Assembly: GCF_002844195.1 (NCBI RefSeq)
Contig: NZ_PEND01000006.1
Span: 1-64,000 of the forward strand
Direction: 5' to 3'
Length of the DNA: 64,000 nt
Source of the DNA: Halegenticoccus soli
GTDB lineage: Archaea; Halobacteriota; Halobacteria; Halobacteriales; Haloferacaceae
Shown: positions 33,857-43,857 of the stretch, piece after piece
Position numbering within the stretch: position 1 is the stretch's first letter
Layout of the letters: each line of letters begins with the position of its first letter
The notes under the pieces: model-generated
Database searches by the model: none
What the model was told of the DNA's origin: nothing
Seen by the model: only the letters and a program-made list of their open reading frames with translations
Made by a program: the position numbers and the translations under genes

Positions 33857-36181
33857 TCATCCGGCGAGCGCGTCGAGGAGCGTCACCGCCGGTTCCTTCG
33901 CCAGCGGCTCGTTCGCGTTGCCGCAGTGGGGCGACTGGACGCACGCGGGACAGCCGTCCTCGCAGGGGCACCCGTCGATCAGCCTGGCCGTTCGCGCCAT
34001 CAGCTCCTCGACGATCTCGTAGCCGCCGCGCGCCAGCCCGACGCCGCCGGGGTACCCGTCGTAGACGAAGATCGTGCTCCGGCCGGTGTGCGGGTGGACC
34101 GGCGTCGAGAGCCCCCCGACGTCGGCTCGGTCGCACAGGAGCGACAGGGGAAACAGGGAGATCATCCCGTGTTCGGCGGCGTGGATGCCGCCGTTGAACC
34201 CCCGGTCGCCCGCCGCCCCGCGCATCTCGGTCTCGACGTCGCGCGGGACGGTGAAGTACAGCGCCTTCGTCCGCAGCGTCGTCTCCGGCAGGTCGAGCGA
34301 CTCCCGGCCGATCGCCTCGCCGCGCCTCGGGTCGCGGCGCTCGAAGCCGGTGATGCGCGTCGTCACCGTCACGTCGGCGAACCGGACGGACGCGTCGGGC
34401 CGGGCGGACAGCGGCTTCTCCGCCAGCTCCGACTCGACCCGCACGTCCTTGTCGTGCAGAATCCGCGTGTAGTAGTCGGCCCACGTCGGCTGGAGTTCGG
34501 CCACGTCCCGATCGAGGTCGAGGGTCACGACCTCGTAGGACTGCCCCTGGTGGTGGTAGATCGCGCCGGGGTGGGCGTCCCGCAGGCCGTCGGAGAAGGA
34601 CAGCGACGCGATCACCTCGTTGGACCGGCGGTCGAGGAGATCGATCTCGCGGCCGTCGATGGTCCGCAGGCTCATCTCGTGCTGGGGGCTTCCGCCGCCC
34701 GCGTGCGTCCAGCGGACGCCCTTCGCGGTGTCCCGCCGTTCCAGTCGACCCGCCGCTTCGAGGTCCGCGACGACCCCCGGGTAGCCGGCACCGAAGTGGC
34801 GCTCGTCGCCGGTCGACAGCCAGTTCTCGCTCGCGGCGCACGCGACGTGGTCCGGGAGCAGGTGGTCGTTTTCGGGATCCGAGACGGCTCGCTCCGGATC
34901 CCCGTCGAAGAAGTCGTCGGGGTTCCGCATCAGATACTGGTCGAGCTGGTCCTCGCCGCCGACGAGCACGACGAGCGCCGGATCGTCGCCCCGACCCGCT
35001 CGTCCGGCCCGCTGGAACGCGGACATGCGCGTTCCGGGGTAGCCGTCGAGGATCACGGCGTCGAGCCCGCCGACGTCGACGCCGAGTTCGAGGGCGCTCG
35101 TGCTCCAGACGCCGCGGACCGCTCCCGCGCGGAGGTCGGCTTCGATGTCCCGTCGCCGGCCGTGCCGGAGCGAGGCCTGGTACGCCCGGATCCGGCCGGC
35201 GAGGTCGCGTTCGCCCCGCTCGCGCAGCGCTTCCGCGCTCTCGGTCGCGTACCGCTCGGCGGTCTGTCTCGCGCGCGTGAACGCCAGCGTCTGACAGCCG
35301 CGCGAGACGAGGTCGACGAAGAGGTTCTTCGCCTCGACGTGGCTCGATCTCCTGCGCCCGCTTCCCGCCCGGTCGCCGTCCCGGTACTCCGGCGGGTTCC
35401 AGAACACCCAGTGGCGCGGTCCGGCCCCGCTCGCGTCCTCGTCGACGAGCGCGAACGACGATTCGGGCCGGCCGGTGATCCGCGCGGCGTGCTCCGCGGG
35501 GTTGCCGACGGTCGCGGAGCAGCAGACGAACTGGGGATCGGAGCCGAACCGCTCGCAGACCCGGGCGAGCCGGCGGAGCGTCAGCGCGACGTGGCTGCCG
35601 AAGACGCCACGGTAGTCGTGAATCTCGTCGATCACGACCGTTTCGAGTCCCGAAAAGAACCACTCCCAGAGGCGGTGGGCGTAGGGCAGGAGCGCGTAGT
35701 GGAGCATGTCCGGGTTCGACAGGAGCACCGTCGGCCGGCGGTCGCGCACCTCGCGCCTCTCCCGCTTCGACAGCCGGCCGGTGTACTGCGCGACGGAGAC
35801 GCGGCTGCCGAAGCCGAGGCCGCGCGCCAGCCCCGAGAGCGTCTCCTCCTGGTCGGCGACGAGCGCGTTCTGCGGCGCGAGGTACAGCGTCCGTCCGCCG
35901 TGATCCATCGCACGCTCGAACGCGGGAACGGTGTACGCGAGGCTCTTTCCGCTCGCGGTTTCCGTCGCCAGCACCACGTTCTTCCCGCCGCGGAGGGCCG
36001 CGACGGCCTCCGCCTGGTGGCGGTAGAGCCGGTCGACGCCCTCGGCTTCGAGCGCCCGCGCCAGCCGCGGTTCGAGTTCCGCGTCCGCGAACGCGGGTTC
36101 GCGGGCGGGACGGCGGCGGTGGGCGACTACCTGTCCCTCGTAGGAGGGTCGTTCGCGGAGCCACTCGACGAGGTCGTCCAC
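33857..36181 (-). CDS. MrfA/YprA-like DEAD-box helicase with DUF1998 domain
   Basis: A 774-residue superfamily 2 helicase. Walker A is TETASGKS (73-80), motif II DEIH (185-188), motif III CSAT, and motif VI QRAGRAGRG. The C-terminal DUF1998-type region ends with a metal-binding cysteine cluster C738, C740, C744, C747 and C753 (CPCEDGCPACVQSPHC). This domain order matches MrfA/YprA, which in bacteria removes mitomycin-type DNA damage together with an exonuclease. No MrfB-like gene is next to it here. Confidence 0.9.
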   Translation of the reverse strand: MDDLVEWLRERPSYEGQVVAHRRRPAREPAFADAELEPRLARALEAEGVDRLYRHQAEAVAALRGGKNVVLATETASGKSLAYTVPAFERAMDHGGRTLYLAPQNALVADQEETLSGLARGLGFGSRVSVAQYTGRLSKRERREVRDRRPTVLLSNPDMLHYALLPYAHRLWEWFFSGLETVVIDEIHDYRGVFGSHVALTLRRLARVCERFGSDPQFVCCSATVGNPAEHAARITGRPESSFALVDEDASGAGPRHWVFWNPPEYRDGDRAGSGRRRSSHVEAKNLFVDLVSRGCQTLAFTRARQTAERYATESAEALRERGERDLAGRIRAYQASLRHGRRRDIEADLRAGAVRGVWSTSALELGVDVGGLDAVILDGYPGTRMSAFQRAGRAGRGDDPALVVLVGGEDQLDQYLMRNPDDFFDGDPERAVSDPENDHLLPDHVACAASENWLSTGDERHFGAGYPGVVADLEAAGRLERRDTAKGVRWTHAGGGSPQHEMSLRTIDGREIDLLDRRSNEVIASLSFSDGLRDAHPGAIYHHQGQSYEVVTLDLDRDVAELQPTWADYYTRILHDKDVRVESELAEKPLSARPDASVRFADVTVTTRITGFERRDPRRGEAIGRESLDLPETTLRTKALYFTVPRDVETEMRGAAGDRGFNGGIHAAEHGMISLFPLSLLCDRADVGGLSTPVHPHTGRSTIFVYDGYPGGVGLARGGYEIVEELMARTARLIDGCPCEDGCPACVQSPHCGNANEPLAKEPAVTLLDALAG

Positions 36182-36288
36182 GGTACCGGTCGGACGCGAT
36201 CGCGCCTAACGGTTGCGATCGCGCGCGAATCCGCCGCCGACTGCCGCCGCCAGAGCCCCTTTCGTCGACGAGCGCGTACTGTCGCCCG

Positions 36289-36552
36289 ATGTCGGAGCCC
36301 GACGCCTTGCTCGTCCACGACGGCGACTGCCCGTTCCGCTCGGCGGCGACCGCGGTTCGGCACGGCCGCGGCGGCGGCATCGTCCCCTGGAAGGACGACG
36401 CCGCCCGGCGGTACTACGAGGACGAGGGGGACCTGATTCTCACCTGCACCGCCACGCCCCGATCGGACCTCCGGATCGAAGTCTGCAAGCACGAGGAGAC
36501 GCTCGACCACCGGGCGGAGCACGACAGACCGCCGGGCACCGCAAAGCGGTAA
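36289..36552 (+). CDS. Small protein with DCC-like N-terminus
   Basis: An 87-residue protein opening LLVHDGDCPFRSAAT, close to the YDGDCPFC start of DCC/DUF393 thiol-disulfide oxidoreductases but with Arg replacing the second cysteine. The remainder (YYEDEGDLILTCTATPRSDLRIEVCKH) does not follow the usual thioredoxin-like fold length. It may be a shortened relative or unrelated. It sits two bases before the DUF123 gene, suggesting a shared transcript. Confidence 0.55.
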   Translation: MSEPDALLVHDGDCPFRSAATAVRHGRGGGIVPWKDDAARRYYEDEGDLILTCTATPRSDLRIEVCKHEETLDHRAEHDRPPGTAKR

Positions 36553-36554
36553 CG

Positions 36555-36974
36555 ATGGCGGCTCCGAAGGGCACGTACACGCTGGTGTTCGAACTGCCCG
36601 AGCCGACCCGGATCACCGTCGGGGCGCTGGGGGAGTGTGCGTTTCCGGCCGGCGGGTACGCGTACACGGGCAGCGCGTTCGGCCCCGGCGGCCTCGATCG
36701 GGTCGACCGCCACCGGCGGATCGCAGCCGGCGAGCGCGACGTTCGACACTGGCACGTCGATTACGTTGCCGGCCACCCCGCGACGACGCTCAGAACCGCC
36801 GTCACGACGGTCGACGCGGACGTCGAGTGCGACGTCGCGGAGCGCCTCGGCTCCGGGCCGGTTGTCGGCTTCGGCGCGTCGGACTGTTCGTGTTCGTCCC
36901 ACCTCGCGCACCGCGAATCGGTCCGCTCGCTGGAGCGCGCGGTGGACGACGCTCACCGGACCGCGAGCCGGTAG
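36555..36974 (+). CDS. DUF123 / GIY-YIG-like protein
   Basis: A 139-residue protein of the DUF123 family, related to GIY-YIG nucleases: GTYTLVFELPEPTRITVGALGECAFPAGGYAYTGSAFGPGGLDRVDRHRR covers the GIY-YIG-like strands (positions about 5-55). HWHVDYV and DCSCSSHL follow. In other genomes DUF123 is fused to endonuclease III, hinting at a repair role. The ATG at 36555 follows the preceding stop by two bases. Confidence 0.85.
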   Translation: MAAPKGTYTLVFELPEPTRITVGALGECAFPAGGYAYTGSAFGPGGLDRVDRHRRIAAGERDVRHWHVDYVAGHPATTLRTAVTTVDADVECDVAERLGSGPVVGFGASDCSCSSHLAHRESVRSLERAVDDAHRTASR

Positions 36975-37296
36975 CGGCGCTCGGCGATGTAGAGCGAGTA
37001 GAGAGACGGGAAGCCCCCGGAGCGGCCCCGACGATCCGGGCAAGGTCGGCGAGGCCGCAGCGATCCGAGGGCTCTCCGCGTGGACCGGCCGATCCGGGCA
37101 GAGTCGGCCGGTCGAAACGAATTGCCGGTTTGTCAGAGGCACCCCGGCGTTCTGACGTATAGTCGCTTCTATCTTTACCTCACTCGTCGGGCTAGCCAGT
37201 CAGGTCTTGACAACGGATATTTAAAAATTTCTCCCCTTTATCAGTAAATGTGGCGCAACCGAAACTTTATCGTTTCCCTCTCAGCTACACTACCCG
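36975..37296. promoter_or_regulatory. Intergenic region with strong AT-rich promoter
   Basis: 322 nt between the DUF123 gene and the regulator at 37297. The AT-rich ATATTTAAAAATTTC at about 37218-37232 and the nearer CTTTATCG at about 37262-37269 are TATA candidates. The latter lies 28 nt before the ATG and suits a leaderless start. No gene or RNA recognised upstream of that. Confidence 0.5.
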
Positions 37297-38085
37297 ATGA
37301 CACGACCGGATCCCGCCGAAGTCATGGCCGTCGTCGCGCGTCGGGGTCGCGTTCTCCGCGCGGCCGGACCCGACGGGGTTCGAAAGCGCGATCTGGTTGA
37401 CGACCTGGACGTGTCCCGGTCGACGATCGACCGGGGGATCCGCGAACTGGAGGGGATCGGGCTCATCGAGCGGACTGACGGCAAGTACCGTCGAACCCTG
37501 TGCGGCAGGCTGGCCCTGGCGGAGTACGACGCCTTCGAGTCCCGCATCGACGGCCTCATCGAAGGCTCGTCGGTGCTCTCAAAACTCCCGCCGGACGCCG
37601 ACTTCGACGCCGCCGTCCTCGACGGGGCCGAGATCGTCCGCGCGAAACGCCACTCCCCGCACGTCCCCGTCTCACGTCTCGGCGACGTCGTCTCCCGCGC
37701 GACGCACGTCCGGGCGATGGCCCCGGCGGTCATGCCCCAACAGGTCGAAACGTACCGGACGGGCATCGTCGAGCGGGGGCTGACGGCGGAGGTCGTCCTG
37801 TCGGACGCGGTGGTCGGCCGTCTCGTCGCCGCGTACCCCGACGCGCTGGAGGAGGCGCTCGAAACCGGTCGGCTCTCGCTGCGCCGGACGGAGGAGTCGA
37901 TCCCGTACAGCCTCCTCGTCGCCGACACGCCCGACGGACGGGAGATCGGCGCGCTCGTCTACGGCGACAGCGGCGTGCGCGCGTTCGTCGGCAACGACGA
38001 CCCCGCGGCCGTCGCCTGGGCGGAGGACTGCCTCGCCGAGCGCTGGGAGCGGGCCGAGCCGTTCCCCTCGCCGCTCGCCGACTGA
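37297..38085 (+). CDS. Winged-helix transcriptional regulator, COG4742-like
   Basis: A 262-residue protein with an N-terminal wHTH (about residues 5-68, recognition helix VSRSTIDRGIRELEGIGL) and a C-terminal domain with VSRATHVRAMAPAVMPQQVETYR. It has the same two-part build as the regulator at 1753. It is flanked by an IS-type remnant and the convergent dehydrogenase gene. Target unknown. Confidence 0.75.
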   Translation: MTRPDPAEVMAVVARRGRVLRAAGPDGVRKRDLVDDLDVSRSTIDRGIRELEGIGLIERTDGKYRRTLCGRLALAEYDAFESRIDGLIEGSSVLSKLPPDADFDAAVLDGAEIVRAKRHSPHVPVSRLGDVVSRATHVRAMAPAVMPQQVETYRTGIVERGLTAEVVLSDAVVGRLVAAYPDALEEALETGRLSLRRTEESIPYSLLVADTPDGREIGALVYGDSGVRAFVGNDDPAAVAWAEDCLAERWERAEPFPSPLAD

Positions 38086-38180
38086 CCGCGCGGCCGCCCG
38101 TCGCCGGCGTCCGCGTGGACCCCCGATGGACGATCGGGCGGTGGCGACGGTCCGGGATCGACGCCGACGCTCCGGCGCGT

Positions 38181-38230
38181 TACAGAGGTTCGAGGAGAAA
38201 GCCCACGACTTCAGTCGTGGGAGGAAGTCA
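38181..38230 (+). mobile_element. IS200/IS605-type right-end remnant
   Basis: The hairpin CCCACGACTTCAGTCGTGGG (38202-38221) followed by AGGAAGTCA resembles the conserved right end of haloarchaeal IS200/IS605 (TnpB-type) elements. No TnpA or TnpB frame is present upstream, so it is a solo end or remnant of a non-autonomous copy. Its last bases coincide with the stop codon of the dehydrogenase gene at 38228. Confidence 0.6.
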
Positions 38231-41200
38231 GGCCAGCGCCTCAGCCAGTTTTTCGACGGGGTGCGGCGGCTCCGGTTCGCCGTCGCGGTCGCCGAGCTGC
38301 GACCGGCAGGACGCGCCCGGCGCGACGACGGCGTCGCCGTCGCTCGCGTCGACCTGATCGTAGAGGATGCTCGCGATGGCCTTGCTCATCGAGTAGTGTT
38401 CGGCCTCGTAGCCGAACGACCCGGCCATCCCGCAGCAGGTGGAGTCGAGGGGATCGACCTCGTAGCCGGCCCGGCGGAGTACCCCGACGGCGTGGTGATC
38501 CTTCTTCGTCGCCTTCTGGTGGCAGTGGCCGTGGTAGGTGAGCCGCTCCGCCGGCGCGTCGAACGCCATCCGCTCGTCGAGGCGGAACGCGTCGACGTAC
38601 TCCATGACACCGTAGGCGTTGTTCGCCACCGCGGTCGCGTCGCTCACGTCGCGAGAACCCTCCGAGGCGGTCGGCCTGTCGGGCCGCTCGTCGGACTGGA
38701 CGGCGTCGAGACCCGCGTCCGACGCCGCGTCCGTCGTCGACGACTCGGCGGCCGGCCCGGCGAGCGCGGACCCGGAGGCCCCGCCGCCGTCGGCGGAGAG
38801 CAGGTCGAGGTAGTCCGACTGAAACATCACCGCGTCGGACGGTTCGACGACGACCACGTCCCAACCCTCCCGGACCTTCGGCGCGAGGGCCGCGACGTTT
38901 CGCTCGGCCTCGGCCCGCGCCCTCCCGACGAATCCCTTCGAGAGCGGCGGCCGACCGCTCCCGCCGACGCCCTCGGGGACGGCGACGCGCACGTCCGCGG
39001 CTTCGAGCGCCCGGACGGCGGCCTTCCCGGCCTCGGGGTGGTTGTAGTTCGTGTACGTGTCCGGGAACAGGAGCGCCTTCCGGGCGGCCCCGGATTCGGG
39101 AACCGTCGACCCGCCCCGCGCCTCGAACCAGTCGACGAAGCTCTCGCCGCGGAACGTCGGCAGGGTTCGGTCCCTCGCGATCCCCACCGTTTTCTCCATC
39201 ACCGTCCGGGCGCCCGGGAGCTTCGCCGCCCAGTTCGACACGGGGGCGAAGCGCGAACCGAGCGCCGACAGCGACTCGACGTTGGCGAAGAGGTGGTCGC
39301 GCAGGCTCGCGCCGTTGCGCTTGTGGTACTCGTACATCACCTCCGTCTTTAGCTTCGCCATGTCCACCTCGCTCGGGCAGTCCTTGGCGCAGCCCTTGCA
39401 GCCGATACAGAGCTCCAGCACCTCGTGGACGAACTCGTCCGTGAACACCTCGTCCTCCGGGAGCTCCCCGCTCATCGCCTGCCTGAGCATGTTCGCCCGG
39501 CCGCGGGTGGCGAGGATCTCCTCGTTCTCCGCCCGGAAAGTCGGACACATCACGCCGCCGGTCGTCGACTGGTTGCCCCGGCAGCCGCCGCACCCGTGGC
39601 AGAGTTCGGCCATCCCCCGGAAGCCGTTCTCGTTGTCCCAGTTCAGCGAGGGCTCGAACCCGGCGTCGAACTCGTAGGCCGGGTCGAATCGGAGGTTCTC
39701 CGTCATGCGGGCGTCGCCGCAGACGTTCCCCGGGTTGAGCAGCCAGTCCGGGTCGTAGGCGGTCTTCAGGTCGCGGAAGACGTTCCACAGGCGGTCGCCG
39801 TACAGCTTGCGGTTCCACTGGGTGCGCGCGCGGCCGTCGCCGTGCTCGCCGGAGACGCTGCCGCCGTACTTCACGACGAGGTCCGTCACCTCGTCCGCGA
39901 TGGCCTCGAACGTCTCCAGCCCCTCGACGGTCTTCGTGTTCACGAGCGGCCGGATGTGGAGCACGCCCGGCCCGGCGTGGGCGTAGTAGCTGGCGAAGGT
40001 GTCGTGCTCGTCGAGGATCTCCTGGAAGTCGGCGACGTACGCCGGCAGGTTCTCCGCCGGGATGGCGGTGTCCTCGATGTAGGCGATGTGCTTCGCGTCC
40101 GAGGTGCGGGACAGGAGGATCGGGAGCCCCGACTTGCGCATCTTCCAGAACTTCGCGCGCGTCTCGGCGTCGTGGGCCTCCATCGCGCCCACCGCGTACG
40201 CCTCCTTCTCCGTGATCGACGCCGCGCCCTCGCTCGGCTCGGCCTCCGACGCGCCGTCCGGAACCCGATCGGCGATGAGATCGGCGACCTTCCGCCTGCC
40301 GTCGTCGTCGTCCTCCGCGTAGAACTCGACGAGCAGCACCGAGTCGGTTCCCTCCGGCAGCATGCCGACGACGTCCGTGAACTCCGCGGTGTCGCGGGCG
40401 AGGCTGAGCAGCACGTCGTCCATCACCTCGACCGCCGCGGGGCCGTGTTCGAGGATGGGAGCCACGTCCTCCATCGCGTCGATGACGCTCTCGTACGTCA
40501 GGAGGGCGACCGACTTCGTGTTCGGAATCGGTTCGAGCGAGACCGTCGCCTCGGTCACGATCGCGAGCGTCCCCTCGCTGCCGGCGAGCAGGCGAGCCAG
40601 GTTGACCGTCTCCGGTTCGCCGCCGGAGCCGGTCCCCTCCTCGCCGCCCGAGCCGGTCTCCGCCTCCCTGTCGGAGCTGATCCTCTCCTCGCCGCCCGAG
40701 TCTGCGCGCGATCCGCCCGCCTCGTCGACGAGCACGTCAAGGTTGTACCCGGAGACGTTCCGCTTGAGGTCGGGGTACCGCCGCCGCACCTCGTCGGCCT
40801 CCTCGTCGATGACGCGGACGACCTGCGCGTAGATCCGCGGCAGCAGGTCGCTCTCAGGGCCGTCCGGCCCCCACGCGTCGGCGTCGGGATCGGCCTTCTC
40901 GCGCAGCTCCTCGACCCCGATCTCGCCGAATCGGGTCACGGTGCCGTCCGCCAGCACCGCCTCGACCTCCTCGACGTAGTAGTCCGTCTTGCCGTACTTC
41001 AGCGAGTGCGCGCCGGTGCTGTTGTTGCCGATCGCGCCGCCGATGGCGCTCTTGTCGCCCCAGGCCGGGTCCGGAGCGAACTTCAGCCCGTGGGGTTCGA
41101 GCCGCTCGTTTACGTCGCCGAGGATCGCCCCGGCCTGCGCCGTCGCCAGCCGCCCTCGGACGTCCACGTCGAGCAGGTCGCCCATGTGGCGGGTGAAGTC

Positions 41201-41626
41201 GAGCACGACCGCCTCGTTGACCGTCTGCCCGGCGAGGCTCGTCCCGCCCCCGCGGGGGAGGACCGGGATCTCGCGCGCCGCACAGTACTCCATCACCGCC
41301 GCGACGTCCGCCGTCGCGGTCGGGAAGACGACGCCGATCGGCGTCACCTCGTAGGCGGAGGCGTCCGTCGCGTACAGCTGGCGGGAGTACGAGTCGAACC
41401 GCACGTCGCCGTCGACGAGCGATTCGAGGTCGGACACCAGCCCCGGTCGCGCCACGTCGTCGCTCGCGTAGTCGTAGTTCGCCCGTCGGTCGCCCGCCGG
41501 ATCGTTCTTTGCCCGTTCGTCGCCCGGCGGACCGTCCGTCGACCGTCCACCGGCCGCGGGATCGCTCGCCGTCCGCCCGTCGCTCGCGGGATCCCCCCGC
41601 GGCGAGTCCGTCGTGTGAGATGCCAT
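38228..41626 (-). CDS. dld: FAD/Fe-S D-lactate dehydrogenase-type oxidoreductase
   Basis: A 1132-residue fusion that oxidises a 2-hydroxyacid and passes electrons to the membrane chain. Low-complexity lead (1-58). FAD-binding oxidase domain with PRGGGTSLAGQ (124-134) and GNNSTGAHSLKYG (200-212), and FAD-linked C-domain with SGEHGDGRART (591-601). Two [4Fe-4S]-type motifs: C675/C678/C681 with CP at 693-694, and C739/C742/C745/C749. CCG redox domain with HGHCHQ and STCCGMAGSFGY. Length and order fit D-lactate dehydrogenase or a YdiJ-like D-2-hydroxyglutarate dehydrogenase. Two Gly/Ser-rich inserts (304-340, 944-999) interrupt conserved parts. The lactate permease next door favours lactate. Confidence 0.88.
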   Translation of the reverse strand: MASHTTDSPRGDPASDGRTASDPAAGGRSTDGPPGDERAKNDPAGDRRANYDYASDDVARPGLVSDLESLVDGDVRFDSYSRQLYATDASAYEVTPIGVVFPTATADVAAVMEYCAAREIPVLPRGGGTSLAGQTVNEAVVLDFTRHMGDLLDVDVRGRLATAQAGAILGDVNERLEPHGLKFAPDPAWGDKSAIGGAIGNNSTGAHSLKYGKTDYYVEEVEAVLADGTVTRFGEIGVEELREKADPDADAWGPDGPESDLLPRIYAQVVRVIDEEADEVRRRYPDLKRNVSGYNLDVLVDEAGGSRADSGGEERISSDREAETGSGGEEGTGSGGEPETVNLARLLAGSEGTLAIVTEATVSLEPIPNTKSVALLTYESVIDAMEDVAPILEHGPAAVEVMDDVLLSLARDTAEFTDVVGMLPEGTDSVLLVEFYAEDDDDGRRKVADLIADRVPDGASEAEPSEGAASITEKEAYAVGAMEAHDAETRAKFWKMRKSGLPILLSRTSDAKHIAYIEDTAIPAENLPAYVADFQEILDEHDTFASYYAHAGPGVLHIRPLVNTKTVEGLETFEAIADEVTDLVVKYGGSVSGEHGDGRARTQWNRKLYGDRLWNVFRDLKTAYDPDWLLNPGNVCGDARMTENLRFDPAYEFDAGFEPSLNWDNENGFRGMAELCHGCGGCRGNQSTTGGVMCPTFRAENEEILATRGRANMLRQAMSGELPEDEVFTDEFVHEVLELCIGCKGCAKDCPSEVDMAKLKTEVMYEYHKRNGASLRDHLFANVESLSALGSRFAPVSNWAAKLPGARTVMEKTVGIARDRTLPTFRGESFVDWFEARGGSTVPESGAARKALLFPDTYTNYNHPEAGKAAVRALEAADVRVAVPEGVGGSGRPPLSKGFVGRARAEAERNVAALAPKVREGWDVVVVEPSDAVMFQSDYLDLLSADGGGASGSALAGPAAESSTTDAASDAGLDAVQSDERPDRPTASEGSRDVSDATAVANNAYGVMEYVDAFRLDERMAFDAPAERLTYHGHCHQKATKKDHHAVGVLRRAGYEVDPLDSTCCGMAGSFGYEAEHYSMSKAIASILYDQVDASDGDAVVAPGASCRSQLGDRDGEPEPPHPVEKLAEALA

Positions 41627-41648
41627 CTTGAATCAGAGTTCGCGCGTT

Positions 41649-41659
41649 ACGTTATAAAC
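41649..41659 (-). promoter_or_regulatory. TATA box for the dehydrogenase gene
   Basis: Minus-strand CGTTTATAACG lies about 29 nt before the ATG at 41626, so this gene has its own leaderless promoter although the permease gene lies just upstream on the same strand. Confidence 0.65.
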
Positions 41660-41714
41660 GTCCGGACCTTGATGCGGTCCGGTGACGCGGTTCCGCCGTT
41701 CGATTGTCCGCCGG

Positions 41715-43433
41715 TCAGAAGACGCCCGGGAACAGCACGTAGCTGAACAGCAGTGTCAGGAGCCCGGTGAACGTCGCGTAGTAGACGAGCGGGATGAGCT
41801 CCAGCCGGATCACGCGGCCCTCCTCGCCGACGAGGCCGACGACCGCGAGCGCGGCGACCACGTTGTGGACGGCGATGAGGTTGCCGATGGCGCCGCCGAC
41901 CGCCTGCGAACCGAGCATGATCGTCCGGGGCGTGCCGATGCTGTCCGCGACGCCGTACTGGAACGTTCCGAACAGGATGTCGCTCACCGTGTTCGAGCCG
42001 GCGAGGAACGCGCCGAACGCGCCGACCCACGGCGCGAAGAACGGGTACGCCGCCCCGGCGATGCCCGCCGTGCCCTCGGAGAGCACGATGAGCATGCTGT
42101 CGCCGTCGACCGCCGCTCCCGACTGGAGCATGATCTGCACCGTGGCGACGGCGAACAGCAGCGCGATCACGGCGGGCGTGACCTTCTCGCCGGTCTCCGT
42201 CCACGCGGCGGCCACCTCCCCCAGGCTCATCCGGTGGAGGCCGATGGTGAGCAGGTGGACGAACACGAAGATCGCGCCGGGCAGGTAGAGGACCGCGATG
42301 TCGTCCTCGAGGCCGGTGCCGAGGATGTCGGTCCACGCGAGGACGAGGTTGCTCGTCAGGAACGTCGTCAGCGGGTCCCACACCCGCGTCAGGACGAGCA
42401 GCACCGCCAGCAGCGCGTAGGGGAGCCACGCCATCCCGAGGGACATCGCGTGCGAGGGGTGCCCGCCGTCGGCCGCCACCGCACCGGACCGGTCCGAGGA
42501 CTCGCCGGGTTCGATGTCGCCGACCCAGTGGTCGGGCCAGCGCGATTCGGGCGCGAAGTCCCACTCGTCGTCGGGGTGGAAGAACCCCGCCTTGAGCGCG
42601 CCGACCGTGACGAAGAGGCCGACCATCGAGCCGATGAGGCCGGGGAACTCCGGCCCGAGGAAGTAGGCGGTGAGCCAGTACGGGACGACGAAGGCGAACC
42701 ACGCGAACACCGTGAGCGGGAACGCCGCCAGCGCGGGCCTGACGGACCTCTCCTCGCCGAAGAAGCGCGTCATCATCGCGACGCCGATGAAGGGGAGGAA
42801 GAAGCCGACGATCCCGTGGAACGTCGCCGCGAAGACGCCGATCTGGGCGACCCACTCGGGGATGCTCGCGAACTGCGGCTGGGCGAGCACCTCGGTGCGG
42901 ATGCCGGTGACGCTCTCGAAGATGTCTATCATCCCGATGATGAGCGGCGTGCCGACCGCGCCGAAGGTGATCGCCATCAGGTTCCCGGTGAGGGCGACGA
43001 CCACCGCCGCGAGCGGCGGGAACCCGAGGCCCACGAGGAGCGGCCCGACGATGGCCGCGGGCGTGCCGAACCCGGCGGCCGCCTCGATGAACGAACCCAT
43101 CAGGAACACGAGCAGGACGACCTGCACGCGGCGGTCCTCGCTCACGGAGGCGAACCCCTGGTTTATCACGTCGAACGCGCCCGTCTCCTTCAGCGTGTAC
43201 AGCAGGAGGATCGCGCCGAAGACGATCCAGAGGATGTTCGCGGCCGTGATGAACCCGACGATGGTCGACGCGGCGATCCACGTCTCGTTCATCCCCCAGT
43301 ACAGCCCCGCGCCGATGGCGACGAGCCACGCCACCGGCATCGCGCGCGTGGCCGGCCAGTACAGCCCCACCATCAGCACCGCGATGGTGAGAAGCGGGAG
43401 CAGCGCGACCAGCACGTCGACGGCGCTAGCCAT
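41715..43433 (-). CDS. lctP: L-lactate permease (LctP family)
   Basis: A 572-residue membrane protein with about a dozen or more hydrophobic segments. The family motif [33 protein letters not shown] and the late [19 protein letters not shown] are diagnostic for lactate/glycolate permeases. It would import lactate for the dehydrogenases nearby. The start codon at 43433 follows a clear Shine-Dalgarno GGAGGG. A TATA-like GGTATTTTTTGG at about 43555-43566 implies a leader of roughly 100 nt, unlike the leaderless neighbours. Confidence 0.95.
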   Translation of the reverse strand: MASAVDVLVALLPLLTIAVLMVGLYWPATRAMPVAWLVAIGAGLYWGMNETWIAASTIVGFITAANILWIVFGAILLLYTLKETGAFDVINQGFASVSEDRRVQVVLLVFLMGSFIEAAAGFGTPAAIVGPLLVGLGFPPLAAVVVALTGNLMAITFGAVGTPLIIGMIDIFESVTGIRTEVLAQPQFASIPEWVAQIGVFAATFHGIVGFFLPFIGVAMMTRFFGEERSVRPALAAFPLTVFAWFAFVVPYWLTAYFLGPEFPGLIGSMVGLFVTVGALKAGFFHPDDEWDFAPESRWPDHWVGDIEPGESSDRSGAVAADGGHPSHAMSLGMAWLPYALLAVLLVLTRVWDPLTTFLTSNLVLAWTDILGTGLEDDIAVLYLPGAIFVFVHLLTIGLHRMSLGEVAAAWTETGEKVTPAVIALLFAVATVQIMLQSGAAVDGDSMLIVLSEGTAGIAGAAYPFFAPWVGAFGAFLAGSNTVSDILFGTFQYGVADSIGTPRTIMLGSQAVGGAIGNLIAVHNVVAALAVVGLVGEEGRVIRLELIPLVYYATFTGLLTLLFSYVLFPGVF

Positions 43434-43857
43434 GGCGGCCCTCCGGTTCTCCCCGCTCGCTCGCGGGCCGACGGCGATCGCCGACCTCTGCCTCCGTGAC
43501 TATTCCAGATGGATGCCTGTTTCCTCCTGGCATGAGTCGCCATGCGTAACCGTACCAAAAAATACCTATCGATCGTTGCAATCCGTGAAAGATCAGGATC
43601 CGGCGGGCGATGGATCAGGGATCATTTACCGCCGCGTTAGCACCCCTGTTCAGACGAATGCACTGGAGAATTTGGCGAACAGGGGGGCTCAAACCGGAAA
43701 TATCCGTCGGGTGCCTGACTACCCCCTCTCGGAACAGCCGGTACGGACGTCGCTCGTCCGACCGGCCGTTCACTCGTGTGCACTGGCGAGCTGTACCCTT
43801 ACCGACAGCTTCGCTACGTGTGCATAGGCTTATGTTCTCGTGTGTAAAGGCCTTCTC
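43434..43857. promoter_or_regulatory. Divergent regulatory region, lctP / regulator
   Basis: 424 nt between lctP and the divergent HTH gene. It contains the lctP TATA and leader (about 43434-43566) and GCTTATG at about 43828-43834, 24-30 nt before the HTH ATG. The middle (43600-43800) shows no gene. A shared operator would be expected here, but no clear palindrome was found. Confidence 0.5.
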
